This document shows positions 57,403-64,000 of a DNA stretch of 64,000 bases, one piece after another. The stretch's first letter is position 1. The number at the start of each line of letters is the position of its first letter. The notes beneath the pieces were generated by a model. It ran no database searches. It had not been told where the DNA came from and saw nothing but the letters and a program-made list of their open reading frames with translations. This DNA is from Jiella flava (GTDB taxonomy: Bacteria; Pseudomonadota; Alphaproteobacteria; Rhizobiales; Rhizobiaceae): contig NZ_JAFMPP010000019.1 of the NCBI RefSeq assembly GCF_017349315.1, positions 21,943 to 85,942 on the forward strand, given 5' to 3'. The position numbers and the translations under genes were made by a program.

Positions 57403-57986
57403 TCGTTCTGGGTCTCACCGGGTCGATCGGCATGGGCAAATCGACCACCGCGGCGTTGTTCGCCGAAGCCGGCGTTCCTGTGCATTCAGCCGACGCGGCG
57501 GTGCACACACTCTATGCCGGCGCCGCTGCGCCGCTGATCGATACGGTGTTTCCCGGCACCGTGACAAACGGTGTCGTCGATCGCGAACGTCTGGCGCAAC
57601 GGGTGCTCGGCGATGCGCTGGCGCTGCGGCGGTTGGAGGCGATCGTTCACCCCCTGGTGCGTGGATCCGAACAGCGTTTTGTCGACGCGCAAGAGATGGC
57701 TGGCGCGCCGCTCGCGGTTCTCGACATTCCCTTGTTGTTCGAAACCGGTGGCGAAAGCCGTTGCGACAAGGTCGTCGTGGTCTCAGCGCCGTTCGAGATG
57801 CAGCGCGAGCGGGTGCTCGCCCGGCCGGGCATGAGCGACGAGAAATTCACGGCGATTCTCGACAAGCAGATCCCGGATGCGGAAAAACGTGCCCGGGCCG
57901 ACTTCGTCGTCGACACATCGAAGGGAACCGAGGACGCACGGCGTCAGGTCGGCGCGATCTTGGACCGGCTCGGCGTTGGGCATTGA
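57399..57986 (+). CDS. coaE: Dephospho-CoA kinase CoaE
   Basis: The last step of CoA synthesis. The P-loop is [29 protein letters not shown] with the catalytic Asp and [12 protein letters not shown] follow, then a lid with [13 protein letters not shown]. Length 195, start GTG overlapping the upstream stop. dnaQ usually follows coaE in rhizobia but is not found here; convergent genes follow instead. Confidence 0.95.
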   Translation: MIVLGLTGSIGMGKSTTAALFAEAGVPVHSADAAVHTLYAGAAAPLIDTVFPGTVTNGVVDRERLAQRVLGDALALRRLEAIVHPLVRGSEQRFVDAQEMAGAPLAVLDIPLLFETGGESRCDKVVVVSAPFEMQRERVLARPGMSDEKFTAILDKQIPDAEKRARADFVVDTSKGTEDARRQVGAILDRLGVGH

Positions 57987-58037
57987 GGCGTCCGGCCGCG
58001 GTGCAAAGACACGGCGCGGGCTGCTGCTCAAAATCGG

Positions 58038-59171
58038 TTATTGGTCGTCGCTTTTCTCGGGCGTGGCCGCCGTTGGTGGCGTGACCTCCTTGCTGGCGTC
58101 GGCGGCGGTCGGCGGCTCGATCGCCGCTGCCGGAACCGGCACCGTGACCCGCGTCACGCGATAGCCCTTGCCACGCAACAGGGCGACGAGGCCCTTGTCG
58201 CCCGTCAGATGCAGCGCTCCGACCGCGACGAAGGTGCCGCCCTTGTCGAGCAGCGGCACCATCCGATCGGCCATGCGCCGATTGCGCTCGAGGATCACCT
58301 TCTCCTCGAAGCTGTTGTAGCCCTCGCCGGCGCCGACCATCACGCCGCCATCGGGAACCGCCGCCTCGATCGCCGGTATCATCGTCGACACATGTTCTTC
58401 GAGATAGAGTTCGATCATGGTTTCGAAGACGTCCCCGATCCGGTTTTCGATGGCGAGCAGGGCGACGAAGCTGTCCATCTGCTCCTTCAACGGGATTGCC
58501 GCCATCGTCTTCAGCTGTTCGACGCCGGTTTCCAGCCCTTCGACCTGTTTGCCGGCGGTTTTCGCCCGCAGTGCCAGGGTGGTGTCGAGCACGATCGGTA
58601 TGCCCTTGACCAGAACCTGCTGGCAGGACGGCAGCATGAAACCGCTGGAGAGAAACCACGGCTGCAATCGCTCGACCGCCTGCAGCGGCACGCCCTTCTT
58701 GCTGAGCATCGATTTCAGCCGATCCTTTTCCTTCGGATCGAGATAGTCGTCGAGGGTCTGGCCATTCGGCAGCATGGTCAGCGTCGGATCGGCCATGATC
58801 ACGCCGGCAAGCTTTTTTTGGTCGAGAACGTCGGTGGTCTCGATCACCAGGCGCCGGCTCTGATCGAAGGCGGTCTCGATCGGGGTGGGCAGCTGCAACA
58901 GGCGCGGATCGCCGAGATGCATGGTGCCGAGCAGATAGGAAGGCGCGACCCCATCCTTTTCGATCCGGTAAAATCGGCCCTCGCCATTCTTGACCTTCGC
59001 TGCCTCGGCTTCGACGCCGTCGAGTTTGCCCTCGGTCTTCAGCTGCGGAATGAGGCTCTTGGCGTCGCAGTTTGCCGCTTCGGCCTGAGCGCTGACAGCC
59101 GCGAGAAAGCTTGCGACGATCAATGTCGCAGCGACAACGCTGCGGGCGAGAAATTTCGATCTCAGCGACAA
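58038..59171 (-). CDS. TraB/GumN-family protein, secreted
   Basis: At 377 residues, it has a signal peptide (FLARSVVAATLIVASFLAAVSAQAEA). The two GxxH motifs of the TraB family are present: LLGTMHLGD and AVGALHLTGDKGLV. The family is thought to be related to metal-dependent proteases or erythromycin-esterase-like folds. The C-terminus is a low-complexity Pro/Ala/Thr tail. No ATG fits; a TTG at 59169-59171 with AAGGA upstream is chosen. Confidence 0.85.
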   Translation of the reverse strand: MSLRSKFLARSVVAATLIVASFLAAVSAQAEAANCDAKSLIPQLKTEGKLDGVEAEAAKVKNGEGRFYRIEKDGVAPSYLLGTMHLGDPRLLQLPTPIETAFDQSRRLVIETTDVLDQKKLAGVIMADPTLTMLPNGQTLDDYLDPKEKDRLKSMLSKKGVPLQAVERLQPWFLSSGFMLPSCQQVLVKGIPIVLDTTLALRAKTAGKQVEGLETGVEQLKTMAAIPLKEQMDSFVALLAIENRIGDVFETMIELYLEEHVSTMIPAIEAAVPDGGVMVGAGEGYNSFEEKVILERNRRMADRMVPLLDKGGTFVAVGALHLTGDKGLVALLRGKGYRVTRVTVPVPAAAIEPPTAADASKEVTPPTAATPEKSDDQ

Positions 59172-59319
59172 GGGCGAATGTCCTTGATCAAGGTTTGCGG
59201 AGCGGTCGAGACGGCGGGCACCGCGCGAGATGGGCGCCGAGCATTGATGACATGGCGCCGCCGGCGGCAAAGGCCAGTCTGGATCGGCCAATCTGCGGTC
59301 TCGCGGCGCGTCGAGGACG

Positions 59320-60276
59320 TCAGGCCTTGCGGCGGGCCCGCGGATGGGCCGAGCGATAGACGCTCATTAGCCGATCCGAATCGACCGCCGTATAGGCCTG
59401 GGTGGTCGAGAGGCTGGCATGGCCGAGAAGATCCTGGATCGTCCGCAGATCGCCCCCGGCGGCCAGGAGATGGGTGGCGAAGGAATGGCGCAAGGCGTGC
59501 GGCGTCGCCGAATCCGGCAGGCCGAGCGCGCCGCGCAGCCGCGCCATGCTGCGCTGGACGATCTGCGGCCGCAGCGGCCCGCCCCGGGCGCCGCGAAACA
59601 GCGGCTCACTCGCCGAAAGCGGAAAGGGGCAGAGCCGGCGATAGTCGGCGACGGCATCGAGCACGGCCGGCAGCAGCGGCACGATCCGCGTCTTGCCGCC
59701 TTTGCCGGTGATCGGCATCGCGCGCAGGGTGGGATCGGCAAGCGCGTCGCCGGCCAGCGACAGCGCCTCGGAAATGCGCAGGCCGCAGCCGTAAAGCAGC
59801 GTCAGGACCGCGACGTCGCGGGCCGCAATCCAGGGCTCGACTGCAAAGCTGCCGGCCTCCTCGGCCACCTCCAGCGCATCGTCGACCGCGAGCGGCCGGG
59901 GCAGCCCTTTGGCGGCTTTCGGCGCGCGCATCGCCCGGGCGCCAGCGGCCGAGGCCAGCCCCTTCTTCTCCAGATGTTTGATAAAGGCGCGCACGCCGGA
60001 CAGATTGCGGCCGAGCGAACGCGCGCCAGCGCCGCCGCGCCGTCGCTCGGCGAGGAAGGCGCGCAAATCGGCGGTTTTCAGATCGGCCAGATCGGCGATC
60101 ATCGCAGGGCGGGCGTGATACGCGGTCAGGAACGTCAGAAATTGCCGCAGATCGCGTTCGTAGGCGGCGATCGTATGCGCGCTGGCGTTGCGCTCACTGG
60201 CCAGGGTCTCGAGCCAGGCGGTCTTTTCATCGAGCAGCGCACGGCTTGCATGCACCAAAATCGCCGCGGTCATCAT
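59320..60276 (-). CDS. xerC: Tyrosine recombinase XerC
   Basis: Resolves chromosome dimers at dif with XerD. An N-terminal core-binding domain (ERNASAHTIAAYERDLRQFLTFL) precedes the catalytic set: Arg in GCGLRISEAL, Lys in TGKGGKTR, HALRHSFATHLL, LGHASLSTTQ and the Tyr in AYT. Length 318. AGGAG lies just before two adjacent ATGs; the first is used. Confidence 0.93.
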   Translation of the reverse strand: MMTAAILVHASRALLDEKTAWLETLASERNASAHTIAAYERDLRQFLTFLTAYHARPAMIADLADLKTADLRAFLAERRRGGAGARSLGRNLSGVRAFIKHLEKKGLASAAGARAMRAPKAAKGLPRPLAVDDALEVAEEAGSFAVEPWIAARDVAVLTLLYGCGLRISEALSLAGDALADPTLRAMPITGKGGKTRIVPLLPAVLDAVADYRRLCPFPLSASEPLFRGARGGPLRPQIVQRSMARLRGALGLPDSATPHALRHSFATHLLAAGGDLRTIQDLLGHASLSTTQAYTAVDSDRLMSVYRSAHPRARRKA

Positions 60277-60573
60277 CGCTCTCCTGCCGCCCGTGCTTGC
60301 GTCGCGCGCCGGGATGGGGGAGGCTCGTTGCGTGGCGATAGCCGCGCTTTTGGCATCCACAACCGCTCGGTGCTGTCACGATCCTGAGGATCGGCGACAT
60401 CGTGATGAAACCACGCGTGTGTCAAAAGAGTCTTGTCGAGAACGTGATCGACAAGAAATCGATTTAGTTCATGCGTGCACTAATCTGTGTGCAGCAGCCG
60501 CGTCGCGCTACGTTCTCGCCCGGCGCGCCAATTTCTTTGCCAATGCCAATCAATCAAACGACGGAGATTTGTC

Positions 60574-61008
60574 ATGAAACGTCATGCCACTGCGATCTGG
60601 AAGGGCGCCCTCGGCGACGGGGCCGGTTCGATCACCACCCAGTCGGGCGCCCTCGACAATCACGGCTATTCGTTCAAGGCCCGCTTCGAGGATGAGAGCG
60701 GCAAGGCCGGGACCAATCCGGAAGAGCTGCTAGCGGCCGCCCATGCCGGCTGCTTCGCTATGCAGCTGTCGCACTTTTTGGCCGAGAACGGGACCCCTGC
60801 CGAGCAGCTGAAGGCGAAATCGGTGGTCAATATTGAGCAGGAAGGCGGTGGCTTCGCGATCAAGACGAGCGCGATCACCCTTGAAGCCAAGGTGCCGGGG
60901 ATCGATCCGGCGGTCTTCGACGACCTCGCCAAGAAAGCCAAGGAGGGTTGCCCGATCTCGAAAGCCCTCGGCGCCATTGAGGTGACCCTCGACGCCAGGC
61001 TCGTCTGA
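60574..61008 (+). CDS. osmC: OsmC-family peroxiredoxin
   Basis: Reduces organic hydroperoxides. At 144 residues, it opens MKRHATAIWKGALGDGAGSI. The two cysteines are in EELLAAAHAGCFAM and EGCPISKALG, the standard OsmC pair. The ATG at 60574 follows CGGAGATTTGTC. It stands alone next to metal-homeostasis genes. Confidence 0.93.
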   Translation: MKRHATAIWKGALGDGAGSITTQSGALDNHGYSFKARFEDESGKAGTNPEELLAAAHAGCFAMQLSHFLAENGTPAEQLKAKSVVNIEQEGGGFAIKTSAITLEAKVPGIDPAVFDDLAKKAKEGCPISKALGAIEVTLDARLV

Positions 61009-61389
61009 GCACCGCATGCGGGTCGGCTCCGCGCCGGCCCATTGTCATGCGAAGCCTTCGCCGCGCGGCCCCCAGGGTCGCGCGGTTTTGCATCCGCGAC
61101 GGACGGTGTGCTCGGCCTGCAATGCGCCAAGGGTGCGACGAACGGCCAATGGTCGCAGCTTCCGATACGGCAGATGAGAGGTGCGCACCGTTCCACCGAG
61201 TCGTCATCCTCGGCCCCCGAGCCGGGGATCCAGAACAGCGGTTGAGGACATCCGTAGCGATCGCCCATGCAGCGTGTCTGGTGACGGCGGTGGAACACGG
61301 GATCCGTCAGGCCGAAGCGCGAGGGCGCCGACCCGGGCGCGAAAAAAGCGGTGCCTGGTCAGGCCGCACACGGCTCGAACCAGCGCTGC
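61009..61389. other. Gap between osmC and mur, no gene recognised
   Basis: These 381 bp lie between convergent genes. Frames present have no family resemblance and no terminator with a T-tract was found. Confidence 0.4.
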
Positions 61390-61824
61390 TCAGTCCTTGC
61401 GGCGACGGCCGTAGAGTTCCAGGCGGTGGGAGACGATCTCGTAGCCAAGCTCCTTGGCGATCTCTTCCTGCAGCCGTTCAATTCGATCGGAGCGAAATTC
61501 GATGACAGCGCCGGTGTCGAGGTCGATCAGGTGGTCGTGATGCTGGCTGTCGACATGTTCAAAGCGCGCCGGTCCACCTTCGAAGGTGTGGCGTTGGATC
61601 GCGCCCTTTTCCTCCAGCACCTTCATGGTGCGGTAGACCGTCGATAGCGAGATCGTCGGATCCTGGCGCGCGGCCCGGCGAAACAGCGCCAACGCATCGG
61701 GATGGTCGCCGCCCTCGGCCAAAATCGCCAGGATCACGCGACGCTGCCGGGTAATTCTGAGGCCAGCGCCGCGCAACACCGCCTCGAAATCGCTGGTCTC
61801 GCTGTTTTGCCGTCCCTTTGCCAT
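61390..61824 (-). CDS. mur: Fur-family manganese regulator Mur
   Basis: At 144 residues. The winged helix [31 protein letters not shown] and [17 protein letters not shown] precedes the metal-binding [37 protein letters not shown] ends the dimer domain. These are Fur/Mur features rather than Irr features. In Rhizobiaceae, Mur represses mntH when manganese is ample. The gene faces mntH across 257 bp containing a Mur-type site, so Mur is preferred over iron-sensing Fur. The ATG at 61822-61824 is used. Confidence 0.87.
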   Translation of the reverse strand: MAKGRQNSETSDFEAVLRGAGLRITRQRRVILAILAEGGDHPDALALFRRAARQDPTISLSTVYRTMKVLEEKGAIQRHTFEGGPARFEHVDSQHHDHLIDLDTGAVIEFRSDRIERLQEEIAKELGYEIVSHRLELYGRRRKD

Positions 61825-61960
61825 GCCTGCCACGTCTCTTCCTTTCCGGGCATTGTCATGGAGGTCTGCCCGGTTCCAGCCAGTGAGGCAAGGGTTTGAC
61901 GGTGCGATCACGGATCGGCGGCCGGTCTCGCGGCCCTTGACAGGCTTGCAATCGCTTTAT

Positions 61961-61975
61961 TGCAAATAATTTGCA
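61961..61975. promoter_or_regulatory. Mur-responsive palindrome upstream of mntH
   Basis: TGCAAAT-A-ATTTGCA is a perfect 7-1-7 palindrome resembling the manganese-responsive sequence bound by Mur. A TTGACA hexamer lies 18 bp upstream (61937-61942), so the site overlaps the expected -10 region. It is 107 bp from the mntH ATG. Confidence 0.75.
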
Positions 61976-62081
61976 TTTCCAAAAACCCGTGCCATAGTGC
62001 GCTCACCAAACCACGAGTCATTGTCGCAGAATGGGCCGCTTGGCCGTTGCGATCGTCTGAAGCGGTCAAGGAGGACGAAGC

Positions 62082-63431
62082 ATGCGGGCCGGAGATTGGG
62101 GCGCCGACGTCAAGGGAGCCGCGGGTGTGCTGGGGCAAGAGGGTTCGCTGGACGAATCCTTCCGCTCGGTTGCGGTGGGTGGGCGCAATCCGTTTCGCCG
62201 CTTCCTTGCCTTTCTTGGTCCGGGCTTCCTCGTCGCTGTCGGCTATATGGATCCCGGCAATTGGGCGACGTCGATCGCCGGCGGATCGCAATTCGGCTAC
62301 ACGCTGCTGGCGGCGGTGCTGCTGTCGTCGCTGATGGCGATTGTGCTTCAGGCCCTGTGCGCACGATTCGCCATCGCCACCGGCCGCGATCTTGCCGAGG
62401 CCTGCCGCGATTATTTTCCGCGTTGGGTGTCGGTGCCGCTCTGGGTGCTGGCCGAACTTGCCATCGTCGCCACCGATCTGGCCGAAGTGATCGGCACGGC
62501 GATCGGCCTGCAGCTCTTGTTCGGTCTGCCCTTGGTTTGGGGGGTCGTCGTCACCGCCCTCGACGTGTTCCTGATTCTTTATCTGCAAACCAAGGGCTTT
62601 CGCCGGCTGGAAGCCTTCGTCGCGGCGATGATTCTCGTCATCGCGGCCTGCTTCCTCGGCCAGCTCATTCTTGCCGAGCCGTCGGTTGCGGCGATTGTCG
62701 GCGGGCTGATTCCGACGCCGCAGATCGTCACCGACAACCAGATGCTCTATCTCGCGCTCGGCATTTTGGGGGCGACGGTGATGCCCCACAATCTCTATCT
62801 CCACACCGGCGTCGTGCACACCCGCGCCTATCCGCTCGACGAGGCGGGGCGGGAACAGGCGATTCGCTACGCGACCCTCGATTCCACCGCGGCTCTCAGC
62901 TTCGCCTTTCTGGTCAACGCTGCGATCCTGATTCTCGCCGCCGCGGCGTTCTACAAGGCGGGTCACGGCGTAGTGGAGGATCTCAGTGACGCCCATGCGC
63001 TGCTGCGGCCGCTACTCGGCTCGGCGTTGGCGCCGATTCTCTTCGCCGTCGCGCTTTTGGCCTCGGGTCTGTCCTCGACGGTGACGGCGACGCTTGCCGG
63101 GCAGATCGTCATGCAGGGCTTTTTGCGGCTGCGCATGTCGCCGGTGGTGCGCCGGCTGATCACCCGCGGTCTGGCGATTCTGCCGGCGGCCGCGGTCATC
63201 GTCGCCTATGGTGAGAAGGGCGCCGCGGAGCTCCTGGTTCTCAGCCAGGTGGTTTTGTCGCTGCAGCTGCCTTTTGCGGTGGTTCCGCTGGTGATGTTCA
63301 GCGCCCGATCGCGGCATATGGGGCCGCATCGGCCGCCGCTTTGGCTGCTCCTCCTCAGCGGCGTGATCGCGGTGATGATTATCGTCCTCAATGCCAAGCT
63401 GGTGTTCGACTTTGTTTCCGGCGGATTTTGA
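62082..63431 (+). CDS. mntH: Nramp-type manganese transporter MntH
   Basis: Imports Mn(II) with protons through the inner membrane. At 449 residues, it has about eleven hydrophobic segments. The metal-site motifs [17 protein letters not shown] in TM1 and [14 protein letters not shown] in TM6 are intact. GGAGGACGAAGC precedes the ATG. About 40 soluble N-terminal residues come before TM1. It is controlled by the adjacent Mur-type site. Confidence 0.96.
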   Translation: MRAGDWGADVKGAAGVLGQEGSLDESFRSVAVGGRNPFRRFLAFLGPGFLVAVGYMDPGNWATSIAGGSQFGYTLLAAVLLSSLMAIVLQALCARFAIATGRDLAEACRDYFPRWVSVPLWVLAELAIVATDLAEVIGTAIGLQLLFGLPLVWGVVVTALDVFLILYLQTKGFRRLEAFVAAMILVIAACFLGQLILAEPSVAAIVGGLIPTPQIVTDNQMLYLALGILGATVMPHNLYLHTGVVHTRAYPLDEAGREQAIRYATLDSTAALSFAFLVNAAILILAAAAFYKAGHGVVEDLSDAHALLRPLLGSALAPILFAVALLASGLSSTVTATLAGQIVMQGFLRLRMSPVVRRLITRGLAILPAAAVIVAYGEKGAAELLVLSQVVLSLQLPFAVVPLVMFSARSRHMGPHRPPLWLLLLSGVIAVMIIVLNAKLVFDFVSGGF

Positions 63432-63692
63432 GGCGTGGCGAATACTTGCCGCGCGGCGGGCCGATTTCCTGCCCAGACCCGTCGGAATGACGGGTCAGCG
63501 AGCCCGAAGAGGCGGGCGGCGAGCGGGATGGGCGCCGGAAAATTGCCGCTGGCGCGAATCTCTGCGGCGTAAGATTTACGCCATCGGCCCGTCATCATGA
63601 CCGTGAGATGACCCGTGAAGAGCCGTGAACATCGGCTTTTGGCGCGTTTTTCAGGGATTTTCGGGGGGATGATTTTTTTTGCAAAAAACGCG
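63432..63692. other. Gap between mntH and the rRNA promoter
   Basis: No gene. GACCCGTC (63476-63483) and GACGGGTC (63489-63496) form an 8-bp hairpin 44 bp after the mntH stop that may help end its transcript; no T-tract follows. Confidence 0.4.
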
Positions 63693-63722
63693 TTGACTTC
63701 GCGAAGGGACAGGGCCTATAAG
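63693..63722 (+). promoter_or_regulatory. rRNA operon promoter
   Basis: TTGACT (63693-63698) and TATAAG (63717-63722) are 18 bp apart, after a T-run and A-run at 63671-63687 that may act as an upstream element. This is the rhizobial rrn promoter form, pointing out of the window. Confidence 0.8.
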
Positions 63723-64000
63723 CCACCCATCGACGGCGACGGCGCCGCCGGCGAGCCCTTCGGTTCGCTCCAACGGTAGCCGAAAAGCCACGAACAAGGT
63801 TCTTCAGACTTCGGTCGGGACTGAGACAGGATGGTAACGCGGGAACGCTTTTCATCCGGCGATCAAGTATTGATCGTGTTCTTTGACATAGTTGGTATTA
63901 AGAGACAAGAAAGAGAAATGTGGGCGGCGTGGTTTTTGCGGCTCATGAAGATCGGTATCCTTTCCGTTTTTTCATGAGTTTGTGAGATGACTTGGTCGTT
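63723..64000 (+). ncRNA. Leader of an rRNA operon, 16S gene beyond the window
   Basis: The leader contains TGTTCTTTGACA at 63877-63888, a boxA-like antitermination site. It is followed by the AAGAGAAATGTGGGCGGCG-type leader sequence seen before rhizobial 16S genes. The mature 16S start (GAGTTTGATC) is not reached. Confidence 0.75.

Noticed and set aside
61390..61824. Naming the Fur-family gene irr because an Irr box is in the window
   Set aside because: The HHDHL and VIEF segments and the adjacent Mur-type site fit Mur/Fur; the Irr box belongs to a distant promoter.

Overview
The window is a high-GC alphaproteobacterial chromosome segment, almost certainly from the Hyphomicrobiales (Rhizobiales). 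It carries ctrA and chpT, a parABS-type partition locus with sites of the TTTCACGTGAA type, mbfA under an Irr-type iron box, a Mur-type Fur protein divergent from mntH, hemE next to an origin-like intergenic region, and the leader of a rhizobial-type rRNA operon. The genus cannot be read from the sequence. Almost all genes are chromosomal housekeeping genes; no insertion sequence, integrase, CRISPR array or tRNA gene was found.

Layout. 1-210: 5' part of an IolI-like TIM-barrel gene. 627-15301: an accessory catabolic island. On the minus strand it holds an amidase, a CocE/NonD hydrolase, a creatininase-family amidohydrolase, an AtzH/HpxZ-like protein, an AtzC/cytosine-deaminase-like protein, a flavin monooxygenase, a LysR regulator and a NitT/TauT-type ABC transporter. 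A divergent pair (questin-oxidase-like protein and TRZ/ATZ-type amidohydrolase) and a separately encoded binding protein complete it. 15662-20432: parB, parA, rsmG and mnmG. 20433-25022: an interruption between mnmG and mnmE with a kinase remnant, an HxlR regulator, a glyoxalase-fold protein and an LD-carboxypeptidase. 25270-45243: LysE exporter, DUF255 protein, nuclease, SdhAF4-like protein, htpX, rsmB, heparinase-like protein, kup, purH, an HWE sensor kinase, mbfA, hisA, a SPOUT methyltransferase and a membrane coiled-coil protein. 45553-49483: DUF1134 protein, chpT, a degenerate receiver, ctrA and fliJ. 49578-53591: valine-degradation genes, a methyltransferase, a DUF1761 protein and hemJ. 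53841-57986: hemE, the predicted oriC, maf, aroE, a small protein and coaE. 58038-63431: TraB-like protein, xerC, OsmC, mur and mntH. 63693-64000: rRNA promoter and leader; the 16S gene lies beyond the window.

How the parts fit. The core is an origin-proximal region: parABS, mnmE/mnmG/rsmG, hemE-oriC-maf-aroE-coaE, and the CtrA/ChpT cell-cycle regulators. The origin-like gap has ten GANTC sites and a CtrA-type box, and a matching box lies between ctrA and fliJ. The island at 0.6-15.3 kb is the best candidate for an undescribed system. Its gene content suggests uptake, oxygenation, ring opening and deamination of an N-containing compound. A palindrome TTGCC-N5-GGCAA occurs in both of its promoter regions and is a plausible operator for the LysR protein.
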